Positions 38,042-47,757 of a stretch of 64,000 nucleotides of DNA are shown in pieces (within the stretch, counting starts at the first letter, position 1; the number at the start of each line of letters is the position of its first letter). A program made the translations under genes and the position numbers. Source of the DNA: Falsigemmobacter faecalis (GTDB taxonomy: Bacteria; Pseudomonadota; Alphaproteobacteria; Rhodobacterales; Rhodobacteraceae); the NCBI RefSeq assembly GCF_003863335.1, contig NZ_RRAZ01000007.1:62001-126000 (forward strand). The letters are read 5' to 3'. The notes under the pieces are model-generated. The model did not search any database. It was given only the letters and a program-made list of their open reading frames with translations, and had not been told where the DNA came from.

Positions 38042-40051
38042 ATGAGCACGCTCAAGAAGATCATCATCGACGGGATCGAAGTCGAAGTCGACGCCGCGAT
38101 GACCATCATCCAGGCGGCTGAAGCGGCCGGGGTCGAGATCCCGCGCTTCTGCTACCATGAGCGGCTGTCGATCGCCGGCAACTGCCGCATGTGCCTTGTC
38201 GAGGTCGTGGGCGGCCCGCCGAAGCCTGCCGCCTCCTGCGCTATGCAGGTGCGCGACCTGCGCCCGGGCCCGAACGGCGAGCCGCCGGTCGTGAAGACCA
38301 ATTCGCCCATGGTGAAAAAGGCCCGCGAAGGGGTGATGGAGTTCCTGCTCATCAACCACCCGCTCGACTGCCCGATCTGCGACCAGGGCGGCGAATGCGA
38401 CCTCCAGGACCAGGCCATGGCTTACGGCGTTGATTTCTCGCGCTTCCGCGAGCCGAAGCGCGCCTCGGAAGATCTGAACCTCGGGCCGCTGGTGAAAACC
38501 ACCATGACGCGCTGCATCTCCTGCACCCGCTGCGTGCGCTTCACCACGGAAGTGGCGGGCATCACCCAGATGGGCCAGACCGGACGCGGTGAAGACAGCG
38601 AGATCACCTCCTATCTGAACCAGACGCTGTCGTCGAACCTGCAGGGCAATATCATTGACCTTTGCCCGGTCGGGGCGCTGACCTCAAAGCCCTATGCCTT
38701 CACCGCCCGTCCCTGGGAGTTGACCAAGACCGAGTCTGTCGATGTGATGGATGGTCTGGGCAGCAACATCCGTGTCGACACCAAGGGCCGCGAAGTGATG
38801 CGCATTCTGCCGCGCAACCACGACGGCGTGAACGAAGAGTGGATCTCGGATAAAACCCGTTTCGTCTGGGATGGTCTGCGCCGCCAGCGTCTCGACACGC
38901 CCTATATCCGTGAGAATGGCCGTCTGCGCAAAGCCTCATGGAATGAAGCACTTGCTGCGGTGGCCCTGGCCGTGAAGGGCAAAAAGATTGCCGGTCTGAT
39001 CGGTGATCTGGTCCCGGTTGAGGCGGCTTTCGCGCTGAAGCAGCTGGTCACCTCACTCGGTGGTAAGGTGGACTGCCGTACTGACGGCTCGCGCATTCCG
39101 GCGGGCAACCGCTCGGCCTATGTCGGCTCGGCTGAGATTGCCGATGTGGACGGCGCAAAGGCGATCTTCCTGATCGGCTCGGACCCGCGCAATGAAGCGC
39201 CGGTTCTGAACGCCCGGATCCGCAAGGTCTGGTCGCGCGGCGCAGATGTGACGCTGGTCGGCCCGGCGGCGGATCTGACCTATGACTACCGCCACTACGG
39301 CACCGACCGCGAGGCGCTGCTGCGTCTGATCTCGGAGGCCCAGGCCACTGAGGGCGCGCTGGTGATCGTCGGGCAGGGCGCTCTGAATGAGGCCGATGGC
39401 GAAGCGGTTCTGGCCCAGGCCATGGCGCTGACCGAAAAGCTTGGCGGCAAAATGCTGGTTCTGCACACTGCTGCTTCGCGGGTTGGTGCGCTGGATATCG
39501 GTGCGGTCACGGAAGGCGGCGTGAAAGCGGCGGTTGAAGGGGCAGAGGTGATCTGGAACCTTGGCGCCGATGAGATTGAGATCGAGGCCGGCCCGGTGGT
39601 GATCTACCAGGGCAGCCATGGCGACCGTGGGGCGCACCGCGCTGACATCATTCTGCCCGGTGCCTGCTATACGGAAGAAAACGGCCTCTTTGTGAATACG
39701 GAAGGCCGTCCGCAACTGGCTCTTCGCGCGGGCTTCCCGCCGGGTGAGGCGAAAGAGAACTGGGCGATCCTGCGCGCGGCCTCTGCCGCCATTGGCGCAC
39801 AGCTTGGCTATGACGATCTGGCCGGTCTGCGCCGCGCCCTGGTTGCGGAAGTGCCCTTCCTTGCGGCCGTCGATCAGGTCACCGCTTCCGCCTGGCAGCC
39901 GCTGGAGCTGCGCGCGCCGGGCAAGGCAGACTTCCGCTTTGTGATCAAAGACTTCTGGCTGACGAACCCCATCGCGCGCGCCTCGCCGCTGATGGCGGAG
40001 CTGTCGGCCGGTGCCAAAGCGCGGGATCAGGCCCCGCTGGCGGCAGAATAA
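38042..40051 (+). CDS. nuoG: NADH dehydrogenase I subunit G
   Basis: A 75-kDa subunit with three Fe-S clusters at its N-terminus. Visible: N1b ligands ([20 protein letters not shown] and SCAMQVRD), the His/Cys cluster N5 ([19 protein letters not shown]) and the four cysteines of N4 ([10 protein letters not shown] and [14 protein letters not shown]). The C-terminal half is the molybdopterin-oxidoreductase fold without Mo. 669 residues from the ATG at 38042; the extra upstream 26 codons are not family-like. CxxCxxxC for cluster N7 is absent, as in other alphaproteobacteria. Confidence 0.97.
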   Translation: MSTLKKIIIDGIEVEVDAAMTIIQAAEAAGVEIPRFCYHERLSIAGNCRMCLVEVVGGPPKPAASCAMQVRDLRPGPNGEPPVVKTNSPMVKKAREGVMEFLLINHPLDCPICDQGGECDLQDQAMAYGVDFSRFREPKRASEDLNLGPLVKTTMTRCISCTRCVRFTTEVAGITQMGQTGRGEDSEITSYLNQTLSSNLQGNIIDLCPVGALTSKPYAFTARPWELTKTESVDVMDGLGSNIRVDTKGREVMRILPRNHDGVNEEWISDKTRFVWDGLRRQRLDTPYIRENGRLRKASWNEALAAVALAVKGKKIAGLIGDLVPVEAAFALKQLVTSLGGKVDCRTDGSRIPAGNRSAYVGSAEIADVDGAKAIFLIGSDPRNEAPVLNARIRKVWSRGADVTLVGPAADLTYDYRHYGTDREALLRLISEAQATEGALVIVGQGALNEADGEAVLAQAMALTEKLGGKMLVLHTAASRVGALDIGAVTEGGVKAAVEGAEVIWNLGADEIEIEAGPVVIYQGSHGDRGAHRADIILPGACYTEENGLFVNTEGRPQLALRAGFPPGEAKENWAILRAASAAIGAQLGYDDLAGLRRALVAEVPFLAAVDQVTASAWQPLELRAPGKADFRFVIKDFWLTNPIARASPLMAELSAGAKARDQAPLAAE

Positions 40052-40055
40052 AGCG

Positions 40056-40442
40056 ATGCGCCGGATGGCTGTCGCCGCGATCCTGGCCCTTTCGGGCTGC
40101 GTCTCAGCAGACGCGCGGTCGCAGGCAGCCTATCCCCCGGGGTATCTGGGGATCGAGACCCGGCGTCTCGATGATGAGATGGTCAATTTCCGCGTTGCCA
40201 TGCGCCATGCGGAACGGGGCCGTCAGCTTGAAGACTACGCTGCCTGCGCAGCGGCGCAATATGCACTGATCCGGGGCCATATGTTCGCACGTCACGTGCG
40301 CACGACGCTGGATCAAAGCGGCGCCATTGGGCGGGCCGATGCGGTCTATCTGATCTCGGCAACTCTGCCGAGAGGGGTGGCCACCATCGACGCTGAGACC
40401 ACCGTGCGCGATTGCGGCGCACGCGGGATACCGACTGTATAA
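40056..40442 (+). CDS. Putative lipoprotein between nuoG and nuoH
   Basis: A 128-residue protein with a short leader and lipobox LALSGC (cysteine 15 from the ATG at 40056). The mature part is helical and hydrophilic: GYLGIETRRLDDEMVNFRVAMRH, ERGRQLEDYAACAAAQYALIRG, then VYLISATLPRGVATIDAETT. It resembles unannotated short proteins of Rhodobacterales nuo operons, but no function is known. The start lies 4 bases after nuoG. The longer open frame from 40011 has no signal peptide at its end. Confidence 0.72.
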   Translation: MRRMAVAAILALSGCVSADARSQAAYPPGYLGIETRRLDDEMVNFRVAMRHAERGRQLEDYAACAAAQYALIRGHMFARHVRTTLDQSGAIGRADAVYLISATLPRGVATIDAETTVRDCGARGIPTV

Positions 40443-40473
40443 GGCCGGAAAGAGACTGAGGACGTGAGGGAAA

Positions 40474-41511
40474 ATGGCTGAATTCTTTCAGACGGGGGCT
40501 GGCATCGCGGTGATCATCGCCGCGCAGAGCCTTCTGGTCGTCGCCTTCGTGATGATCTCGCTGATCTTCCTCGTCTATGGCGACCGGAAGATCTGGGCGG
40601 CGGTGCAGCTGCGCCGTGGTCCGAACGTGGTGGGCCCCTGGGGTCTGCTGCAGACCTTTGCGGATGCGCTGAAATATGTGCTGAAGGAAGTGGTCATCCC
40701 GGCCGGTGCCGACCGTCCGGTCTTCTTCCTGGCGCCTCTGCTGTCTTTCGTGCTGGCTGTGGCGGCTTTCGCGGTGGTGCCCTTCAACTACGGTTGGGTG
40801 CTGGCGGATATCAACGTCGCGATCCTCTTTGTTTTCGCCGTCTCCTCGCTGGAGGTTTATGGCGTCATCATGGGCGGCTGGGCTTCGAACTCGAAGTATC
40901 CCTTCCTTGGTGGTCTGCGCTCGGCGGCACAGATGATCTCTTATGAGGTCTCGCTTGGTCTGATCATCGTCGGCATCATCATCTCGACCGGCTCGATGAA
41001 CCTGACCGCGATTGTCGAAGCGCAGCGCGGTGATTTCGGCTTCTTCAACTGGTACTGGCTGCCGCATCTGCCGATGTTCGTGCTGTTCTTCATCTCGGCT
41101 CTGGCTGAGACGAACCGCCCGCCCTTCGATCTTCCGGAAGCGGAATCCGAGCTGGTTGCAGGCTTCATGGTCGAATACGGCTCGACGCCTTACCTTTTGT
41201 TCATGGCGGGCGAATATATTGCCATCTGGCTGATGTGTGCGCTGCTGTCGCTGCTGTTCATGGGCGGCTGGCTCTCGCCGATCCCGGGGATCCCTGATGG
41301 CTTCCTGTGGATGTTCGGCAAGATGTGCCTGTTCTTCTTCCTCTTTGCCATGGTGAAGGCGATTGTGCCGCGCTACCGCTATGACCAGCTGATGCGCATT
41401 GGCTGGAAGGTCTTCCTGCCGCTGTCGCTGGGCTGGGTGGTGCTGGTCTCGTTCCTCGCAAAGTTTGAAGTGCTGGGCAGCTTCTGGGCCCGCTGGGCAA
41501 TCGGGGGCTGA
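40474..41511 (+). CDS. nuoH: NADH dehydrogenase I subunit H
   Basis: A membrane subunit, 345 residues and eight helices, that closes the quinone tunnel. The conserved loops [25 protein letters not shown] and [29 protein letters not shown] are complete. It is preceded by GTGAGGG. Among the most conserved genes of the window. Confidence 0.98.
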   Translation: MAEFFQTGAGIAVIIAAQSLLVVAFVMISLIFLVYGDRKIWAAVQLRRGPNVVGPWGLLQTFADALKYVLKEVVIPAGADRPVFFLAPLLSFVLAVAAFAVVPFNYGWVLADINVAILFVFAVSSLEVYGVIMGGWASNSKYPFLGGLRSAAQMISYEVSLGLIIVGIIISTGSMNLTAIVEAQRGDFGFFNWYWLPHLPMFVLFFISALAETNRPPFDLPEAESELVAGFMVEYGSTPYLLFMAGEYIAIWLMCALLSLLFMGGWLSPIPGIPDGFLWMFGKMCLFFFLFAMVKAIVPRYRYDQLMRIGWKVFLPLSLGWVVLVSFLAKFEVLGSFWARWAIGG

Positions 41512-41516
41512 GGGCA

Positions 41517-41987
41517 GTGGGGAACGGTCTCGCACAGATCTGTCTGTCTGCTGACCGCGCGTCAGGCCACCGCCCTCAGGGCCGGGTGCCGATGCGCGGC
41601 GCGCAGCGGATGCGGGGGCGGTCTCCTTTGCTGCTGCGCGGCAACGTGCTGCAAAGCCTGGCAGATCAGCGCGGCTTCCTCTATGACGGCGCTGTGCCGG
41701 TTAACAATTTCTGGCGGCGCGGCTTTGGCCGCACCGTCCGCCGCTGCTCGGTTGTGCCGATGGATGTGGACCGCGGCGACATCGCCTTTGAGGATGTCGC
41801 CGGATCAGGGACCCGCCTGAGGCTTCAGGGCAGACTTCCCGCGATGCGGGTGTATCTGTACTACGAGGTCGAAACGACCCCGGATTCGACATATGACGGC
41901 AGAGTCCTTCAGAGCGCTTATCAGGTCCGCCGGGCCGGTGACGCGACGAACGGCTCTGAAGGGACGCCGGAAAGGGCCGAGCAATGA
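41517..41987 (+). CDS. Unknown protein between nuoH and nuoI
   Basis: Open from GTG 41517 to 41987 (156 residues), with an ATG alternative at 41592. It overlaps the nuoI start by 4 bases, which supports real translation. The central part has beta-like alternation ([29 protein letters not shown]), and the N-terminal 40 residues are Arg-rich. No family recognised, no signal or membrane helix. It may belong to the group of poorly conserved extra ORFs in this operon. Confidence 0.55.
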   Translation: MGNGLAQICLSADRASGHRPQGRVPMRGAQRMRGRSPLLLRGNVLQSLADQRGFLYDGAVPVNNFWRRGFGRTVRRCSVVPMDVDRGDIAFEDVAGSGTRLRLQGRLPAMRVYLYYEVETTPDSTYDGRVLQSAYQVRRAGDATNGSEGTPERAEQ

Positions 41988-42478
41988 CCCAGATCGACTG
42001 GACACGCGCCACCAAATATTTCTTTCTGGTGGACTTCATCAAAGGCTTTGGCCTTGGCATGAAGTATTTCTTCGCGCCCAAGGACACGCTGAACTACCCC
42101 CACGAGAAAGGCCCGCTCTCGCCCCGTTTCCGTGGCGAGCATGCGCTGCGCCGCTATCCGAACGGCGAAGAGCGCTGCATCGCCTGCAAGCTCTGCGAAG
42201 CGATCTGCCCGGCGCAGGCCATCACCATTGATGCCGAACCGCGCGACGACGGCTCGCGCCGCACCACGCGCTATGACATCGATATGACGAAATGCATCTA
42301 CTGTGGTTTCTGCCAGGAAGCCTGCCCGGTGGATGCCATCGTCGAAGGCCCGAACTTTGAGTTCTCGACCGAGACCCGCGAAGAGCTGTTCTACGACAAG
42401 GAAAAGCTCCTTGAGAACGGCGACCGCTGGGAGGCGCAGATTGCGCGCAACCTCGAACTCGACGCGCCCTACAGATGA
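41984..42478 (+). CDS. nuoI: NADH dehydrogenase I subunit I
   Basis: A 23-kDa ferredoxin-like subunit with clusters N6a and N6b. Both CxxCxxCxxxCP motifs are present ([12 protein letters not shown] and [12 protein letters not shown]), along with the conserved start [14 protein letters not shown] and the [21 protein letters not shown] tail. 164 residues. Confidence 0.98.
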   Translation: MTQIDWTRATKYFFLVDFIKGFGLGMKYFFAPKDTLNYPHEKGPLSPRFRGEHALRRYPNGEERCIACKLCEAICPAQAITIDAEPRDDGSRRTTRYDIDMTKCIYCGFCQEACPVDAIVEGPNFEFSTETREELFYDKEKLLENGDRWEAQIARNLELDAPYR

Positions 42479-42582
42479 CCGCTGCGCTCCGCCTCTTTGC
42501 CCTGACGCAGGCCGCCACCGCCGGGACGCTGTCCCGGGCGGCGCATGGCTTTGCGCCCAACCCAGGAGGCCGGACCCGATGA
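42475..42582 (+). CDS. 35-codon micro-ORF linking nuoI to the next gene
   Basis: An ATG at 42475 lies inside the nuoI stop (ATGA), and the reading frame ends with a TGA at 42580-42582 that overlaps the ATG of the next gene (ATGA). The product would begin [20 protein letters not shown], a mildly hydrophobic helix, and end in a Pro/Arg-rich tail. The double overlap fits exactly a coupling ORF that carries ribosomes to the next gene. A chance overlap is possible; no homologue is known to me. Confidence 0.35.
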   Translation: MTAALRLFALTQAATAGTLSRAAHGFAPNPGGRTR

Positions 42583-43001
42583 GCACTCCGACGAATAACC
42601 CCTGGAGTCAGATGATCGAGACCATGCTGGAGCAATCCCGCAAGGTCTCCGAGACCTTTAACCCGGCGCTGGAAACCTTCCGCGTCAAAGGGTTTGAGGA
42701 CATGATTCCCACCCTGAACCGCGACTTCATGGAGCTGGTCTGGGGTAAGACCATGAACCACGACGGGCTGGACGCGAAAACGCGTCTTCTCGTCACACTG
42801 ACCGCGCTGACCGTGCTTGGCGCGCAGGCAGAACCACAGATCCGGCTGACCGTCCGCCATGCGTTGCAGGCGGGTGCCAGCCAGAGAGAAGTTGCCGAAA
42901 CGATCTGTCAGGCGGGCCTCTTTGGCGGCCTGCCGGCGATGCAGAAGGCACTGGAAATCGCGCAAAGCGTCTTTGCCGAGATCGAGGAGAAAAAGGAATG
43001 A
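42579..43001 (+). CDS. Carboxymuconolactone decarboxylase-family protein in the nuo operon
   Basis: A 140-residue, all-helical protein of the CMD/AhpD-like family. The family core is visible as [45 protein letters not shown] with the GxxxxEVxExI pattern and [14 protein letters not shown]. The AhpD-type CxxC is missing; only one cysteine (ETICQAG) remains, so it is closer to the decarboxylase branch. AGGAGG lies upstream of the ATG. It overlaps nuoJ by 4 bases. Its substrate and link to complex I are unknown. Confidence 0.86.
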   Translation: MSTPTNNPWSQMIETMLEQSRKVSETFNPALETFRVKGFEDMIPTLNRDFMELVWGKTMNHDGLDAKTRLLVTLTALTVLGAQAEPQIRLTVRHALQAGASQREVAETICQAGLFGGLPAMQKALEIAQSVFAEIEEKKE

Positions 43002-43612
43002 GTGTCGCCGATCTGGCTTTTTATGCCTTCGCCATTGTGACCGTGGTGGCGGCGCTGCTGGTGACCGTATCGCGCAATCCGGTGCATTCGGTGCTGTGGC
43101 TGATCCTGACGTTCTTCTCTTCGGCGGGCCTGCTGGTGCTGCTGGGGGCGGAGTTTGTCGCCATGCTGCTGGTCATCGTCTATGTCGGTGCGGTGGCGGT
43201 GCTGTTCCTCTTCGTCGTGATGATGCTCGACGTGGATTTTGCCGAGCTGAAGGGCGAGATGGCGCGGACCATGCCGCTGGCGCTGCTGATCGGGGCGATC
43301 CTGCTGATCCAGCTGGTCATGGCCTTCTCGGCCTGGAAATTCGCCGATGGCGCCATGGGGCTGCGGGCCAATGTGACGCCGGATCTGGCGGAGATCCACA
43401 ATACCAAGGCGCTTGGGCTGCTGATCTATGACAAATATTTCATCCTCTTCCAGATGGCGGGCATGGTCCTGCTGGTTGCGATGATCGGGGCGATCACCCT
43501 GACGCTGCGCCACCGCACCAATGTCAAGCGCCAGAACGTGATGGTGCAGATGTCGCGCGATCCGGCCAAGACGATGGAGATGCGGGACGTGAAACCGGGG
43601 CAGGGGCTCTGA
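42998..43612 (+). CDS. nuoJ: NADH dehydrogenase I subunit J
   Basis: A membrane subunit of 204 residues with five helices. [54 protein letters not shown] is split over helices II and III, with the pi-bulge region intact. The GAEFVAM acidic residue is conserved. Next gene, nuoK, is 230 bases away, an unusual gap in this operon. Confidence 0.97.
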   Translation: MSVADLAFYAFAIVTVVAALLVTVSRNPVHSVLWLILTFFSSAGLLVLLGAEFVAMLLVIVYVGAVAVLFLFVVMMLDVDFAELKGEMARTMPLALLIGAILLIQLVMAFSAWKFADGAMGLRANVTPDLAEIHNTKALGLLIYDKYFILFQMAGMVLLVAMIGAITLTLRHRTNVKRQNVMVQMSRDPAKTMEMRDVKPGQGL

Positions 43613-43664
43613 GCCGGTTTCTGCAGCCGGGGGGCCTGCCCTCTGTCTGCGGGGAATATCTGAG

Positions 43665-43688
43665 GCTCCGACCCGCAGGGGTCGGAGC
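43665..43688 (+). promoter_or_regulatory. Perfect hairpin in the nuoJ-nuoK gap
   Basis: GCTCCGACCC-GCAG-GGGTCGGAGC is a 10-bp perfect stem with a four-base loop, about 50 bases after nuoJ. No T run follows, so it is not an ordinary terminator. It may stabilise the upstream mRNA, be an RNase site or cause pausing. Confidence 0.6.
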
Positions 43689-43740
43689 TGCGCTTCGCAA
43701 AACCGGGGGCCGGTGCCGCATCACTCTGGCGGCGCGCCCG

Positions 43741-43784
43741 GCGGGCGGGGGCGAGAGACGTTAAGAATTATCCTGCCCGCCCGC
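43741..43784 (+). promoter_or_regulatory. Second inverted repeat upstream of nuoK
   Basis: GCGGGCGGG (43741-43749) pairs with CCCGCCCGC (43776-43784) around a 26-base loop that contains the only A/T-rich stretch of the gap, TTAAGAATTAT. Whether this is an internal promoter or an mRNA structure is unclear. Confidence 0.4.
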
Positions 43785-43842
43785 TCCTGAGGCGGCGGGG
43801 CAGACGGAACGGAAACGGGCAGAAGTCCCGGAGGGAACGACG

Positions 43843-44154
43843 ATGGTGACAGTTGGACTGGAACATTACCTGACGGTGGCGGCGGCGCTGTTCGTCATCG
43901 GGATCTTCGGGATCTTCTTGAACCGGAAGAACGTGATCGTCATCCTGATGTCGATCGAGATGATCCTGCTGTCGGTCAATATCAACCTGGTGGCCTTTTC
44001 GAGCCATCTGGGCGATCTCACGGGTCAGGTCTTCACCATGTTCGTGCTGACCGTGGCCGCCGCAGAGGCCGCCATTGGTCTGGCGATCCTGGTCTGCTTC
44101 TTCCGTAACCGCGGCACCATCGACGTCGAAGACGTCAACGTGATGAAGGGCTGA
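43843..44154 (+). CDS. nuoK: NADH dehydrogenase I subunit K
   Basis: Small membrane subunit (103 residues, three helices) with the two conserved acidic residues: [16 protein letters not shown] (first glutamate) and [18 protein letters not shown] (second). It takes part in proton transfer along the membrane arm. A strong GGAGGG lies upstream of ATG 43843. Confidence 0.97.
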   Translation: MVTVGLEHYLTVAAALFVIGIFGIFLNRKNVIVILMSIEMILLSVNINLVAFSSHLGDLTGQVFTMFVLTVAAAEAAIGLAILVCFFRNRGTIDVEDVNVMKG

Positions 44155-44159
44155 GGCCA

Positions 44160-46193
44160 ATGGAGACAATCATCCTTTTTGCGCCATTGCTCGGCGCGCT
44201 GATCACCGGCTTTGGCTGGAAGCTGATCGGCGAGAAGACGGGGCAGATCCTTGCCACGGCGCTGGTCATGCTGGCGGCTGTGCTGTCCTGGGTGGTCTTT
44301 CTCAGCTTTGACGGCGAGACGCAGCAGATCACTGTGCTGCGCTGGATCGACTCGGGCTCGCTTGGGGCGGAATGGGGCATCCGCCTCGACCGGATGACCG
44401 CGATCATGCTGATCGTGGTGAACTCTGTCTCGGCGCTCGTGCACCTCTATTCGTTCGGCTATATGGCCCATGACGAGAACTGGACCGACGACGAGCCTTA
44501 TCGCGCGCGCTTCTTCGCTTATCTGTCGTTCTTCACCTTTGCCATGCTGATGCTGGTGACCTCTGACAACCTGATCCAGATGTTCTTCGGCTGGGAAGGT
44601 GTGGGCGTCGCCTCTTATCTGCTGATCGGGTTTTACTGGAAAAAGCAGTCGGCTTCGGCCGCGGCGATCAAGGCCTTTGTGGTCAACCGGGTGGGGGACT
44701 TTGGTTTCCTGCTGGGGATTGCGCTGATCTATTTCCTGACCGACTCGGTGCGCTTTGACGATATCTTCGCGGCGGTGCCGAAACTGGCTGAGACCGGCTT
44801 CACCTTCCTTGGGATTGAGTGGACTGCGGCGAACCTGATCGGCGTGTTGCTGTTCATCGGGGCGATGGGCAAATCGGCGCAGCTTTTCCTGCACACCTGG
44901 CTGCCGGATGCGATGGAAGGCCCGACCCCGGTGTCGGCGCTGATCCACGCGGCCACCATGGTCACCGCGGGTGTCTTCCTCGTCTGCCGCATGTCGCCGC
45001 TTTATGAAGTGGCGCCGGAAGCGAAGATGATGATCGTCTATATCGGTGGCTTCACCGCCTTCTTCGCCGCGACCGTGGGTCTGGTGCAGAACGATATCAA
45101 GCGCGTCATCGCCTATTCGACCTGTTCGCAGCTGGGCTATATGTTCGTCGCCGCCGGCGTCGGCCTTTACCCGGTGGCGATGTTCCACCTCTTCACGCAT
45201 GCTTTCTTCAAAGCGATGCTCTTCCTTGGTGCGGGCTCGGTGATCCATGCGACCCATCATGAGCAGGATATGCGCTGGTATGGCGGTCTGCGCAAAAAGA
45301 TCCCCGTCACCTTCTGGGCGATGATGATCGGCACCCTCGCCATCACCGGCGTTGGTATCCCGCTGACCTATATTGGTTTTGCAGGCTTTATCTCGAAAGA
45401 CGCCGTCATTGAGGGGGCCTATGTCGGCGCTCCGGCGATTGTCTTCTGGCTGCTGGTTGTTGGCGCGCTGATGACCTCGTTCTACTCGTGGCGTCTGATT
45501 TTCCTGACCTTCTTCGGGGAAAACCGCGCGCATCTGAAGCCTGCGGATGATCATCACGGTCATCATGCCCATGGCCATGACGATCACGCCCATCACCATG
45601 AGCCCCATGAGAGCCCGATGGTCATGCTGATCCCGCTGATCGTGCTGGCCTTTGGCGCGGTCTTTGCCGGGATGCTGTGGAAAGAGGCCTTCTTCGGTCA
45701 TGCTGAGCATGTGCTGGAGTGGTTCCACGGCGCGATTGCGATGACCACCATGGTGGAAGATCACGGCGCCATGGTTGCGCTGATGGATGCGGCGCATCAT
45801 GTGCCGACCTGGGTCAAACTTGCGCCCTTCGTGGCTATGCTGACCGGTCTGGCGCTGGCCTGGGTTATGTATATCCGCAAACCGGAGCTTCCGGCGAAGA
45901 TCGCGGCTGAGCAGAACACGCTGTATCAGTTCCTGCTGAACAAGTGGTATTTCGACGAGCTTTATAACTTCCTCTTCGTGCGTCCGGCGATGGCCCTGGG
46001 CCGTTTCCTCTGGAAGCGCGGAGACGGTAATGTCATCGACGGCACCATCAATGGCATTGCCATGGGCATCATCCCCTTCTTCACGCGGCTCGCGGGCCGT
46101 CTGCAGTCGGGCTATGTGTTCCACTATGCCTTCGCCATGGTGCTGGGCATCGTGGTGCTCGTCACCTGGATGAGCCTTTCGGGCAGCCACTGA
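44160..46193 (+). CDS. nuoL: NADH dehydrogenase I subunit L, with a His-rich loop
   Basis: The distal antiporter-like subunit with the lateral helix, 677 residues. Conserved parts: [44 protein letters not shown], and the C-terminal NKWYFDELY. An unusual loop at about residues 460-480 (45550-45613) contains a dense His/Asp run with 12 histidines, in the place where the loop before the last core helix is normally short. Such a cluster could bind divalent metal. Confidence 0.97.
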   Translation: METIILFAPLLGALITGFGWKLIGEKTGQILATALVMLAAVLSWVVFLSFDGETQQITVLRWIDSGSLGAEWGIRLDRMTAIMLIVVNSVSALVHLYSFGYMAHDENWTDDEPYRARFFAYLSFFTFAMLMLVTSDNLIQMFFGWEGVGVASYLLIGFYWKKQSASAAAIKAFVVNRVGDFGFLLGIALIYFLTDSVRFDDIFAAVPKLAETGFTFLGIEWTAANLIGVLLFIGAMGKSAQLFLHTWLPDAMEGPTPVSALIHAATMVTAGVFLVCRMSPLYEVAPEAKMMIVYIGGFTAFFAATVGLVQNDIKRVIAYSTCSQLGYMFVAAGVGLYPVAMFHLFTHAFFKAMLFLGAGSVIHATHHEQDMRWYGGLRKKIPVTFWAMMIGTLAITGVGIPLTYIGFAGFISKDAVIEGAYVGAPAIVFWLLVVGALMTSFYSWRLIFLTFFGENRAHLKPADDHHGHHAHGHDDHAHHHEPHESPMVMLIPLIVLAFGAVFAGMLWKEAFFGHAEHVLEWFHGAIAMTTMVEDHGAMVALMDAAHHVPTWVKLAPFVAMLTGLALAWVMYIRKPELPAKIAAEQNTLYQFLLNKWYFDELYNFLFVRPAMALGRFLWKRGDGNVIDGTINGIAMGIIPFFTRLAGRLQSGYVFHYAFAMVLGIVVLVTWMSLSGSH

Positions 46194-46205
46194 GGTCAGG
46201 GACCA

Positions 46206-47747
46206 ATGGACAATCTTCTTTCCATCATCACCTTCACCCCGGCGGTTGCTGCGCTCATTATGGCGCTCTTCCTTCGGGGCAATGACGAGGCCACACAGCG
46301 CAATGCGAAGTGGCTGGCGCTGGCTGCCACTGTGGCAACCTTCATCTTCTCGCTCTTTGTGCTCTTCGGGTTTGACCCGGAGAACACCGGCTTCCAGTTC
46401 GTTGAGAATTACGACTGGATCATGGGGCTGAAGTATAAAGTCGGCGTCGACGGGATCTCGGTTCTGTTCATTCTGCTGACCACCTTCCTGATGCCGATCA
46501 CCATCGGTGCCTGCTGGACGGTCGAGAGCCGCGTCAAAGACTATATGATCGCCTTCCTGCTGCTGGAGACGCTGATGATCGGCGTGTTCATCGCGCTGGA
46601 TCTGGTGCTCTTCTATCTGTTCTTTGAAGCAGGTCTGATCCCGATGTTCCTGATTATCGGGATCTGGGGCGGCAAAGACCGGATTTACGCGTCGTTCAAA
46701 TTCTTCCTCTATACCTTCCTCGGCTCGGTGCTGATGCTGGTGGCGATGATCTCGATGTATGTCCAGGCGGGCACCACCGATATTGAGACGCTGCTGACCT
46801 TCAACTTCGCTTCCGACGCCTTCCCGATCCTTGGCTGGCAGCTTATGGGCGGTGCGCAGACGCTGATGTGGCTGGCCTTCTTTGCCTCTTTCGCGGTGAA
46901 GATGCCGATGTGGCCGGTGCATACCTGGCTGCCCGATGCCCACGTTCAGGCGCCGACGGCGGGTTCGGTTCTGCTGGCGGCGGTCATGCTGAAGATGGGC
47001 GGCTATGGCTTCCTGCGCTTCTCGCTGCCGATGTTCCCGGTGGCCTCGGATCTGCTGGCGCCGCTGGTGCTGTGGATGTCGGTGATCGCGATTGTCTATA
47101 CCTCGCTGGTGGCGATGGTGCAGAACGACATGAAAAAGCTGATCGCTTATTCCTCGGTCGCGCACATGGGCTATGTCACCATGGGCATCTTCGCGGTGAA
47201 CCAGCAGGGCATTGACGGCGCGATCTTCCAGATGCTGTCGCACGGCTTCATCTCGGGCGCGCTGTTTCTTTGTGTCGGCGTGATCTATGACCGCATGCAC
47301 ACCCGTGAGATTGACGCTTATGGCGGGTTGGTGAACCGGATGCCGGCCTATGCGCTGGTCTTCCTGTTCTTCACCATGTCGAACGTGGGCCTTCCGGGCA
47401 CCTCGGGCTTCATCGGTGAGTTTCTGACCATCATGGGCGTCTTCCAGGTCAATCCGCTGATCGCGCTGATCGCGGCGACCGGGGTGATCCTCTCGGCGGC
47501 CTATGCGCTGTGGCTTTTCCGCCGCGTGGTCTGGGGGGAGCTCCTGAAAGCCAGCCTGAAGACCATCACCGATATGGATCTGCGTGAGCGGGTGATGTTT
47601 GCCCCCCTCGTCGTCATGACCCTGCTGCTCGGCATCTATCCGAGCCTTGTGACTGATATCATCGGACCGAGCGTCTCGGCCCTGATCTCCAACTATGAAG
47701 CTGCGCTGCCTGCCGTTCAATCGGCAGCGGCGGCGGCTGTGAACTGA
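46206..47747 (+). CDS. nuoM: NADH dehydrogenase I subunit M
   Basis: Antiporter-like membrane subunit, 513 residues, fourteen helices. The key glutamate helix ([12 protein letters not shown]), the lysine helix ([32 protein letters not shown]) and the conserved [13 protein letters not shown] stretch are intact. nuoN begins 10 bases later. Confidence 0.98.
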   Translation: MDNLLSIITFTPAVAALIMALFLRGNDEATQRNAKWLALAATVATFIFSLFVLFGFDPENTGFQFVENYDWIMGLKYKVGVDGISVLFILLTTFLMPITIGACWTVESRVKDYMIAFLLLETLMIGVFIALDLVLFYLFFEAGLIPMFLIIGIWGGKDRIYASFKFFLYTFLGSVLMLVAMISMYVQAGTTDIETLLTFNFASDAFPILGWQLMGGAQTLMWLAFFASFAVKMPMWPVHTWLPDAHVQAPTAGSVLLAAVMLKMGGYGFLRFSLPMFPVASDLLAPLVLWMSVIAIVYTSLVAMVQNDMKKLIAYSSVAHMGYVTMGIFAVNQQGIDGAIFQMLSHGFISGALFLCVGVIYDRMHTREIDAYGGLVNRMPAYALVFLFFTMSNVGLPGTSGFIGEFLTIMGVFQVNPLIALIAATGVILSAAYALWLFRRVVWGELLKASLKTITDMDLRERVMFAPLVVMTLLLGIYPSLVTDIIGPSVSALISNYEAALPAVQSAAAAAVN

Positions 47748-47757
47748 GGAACCGCCC

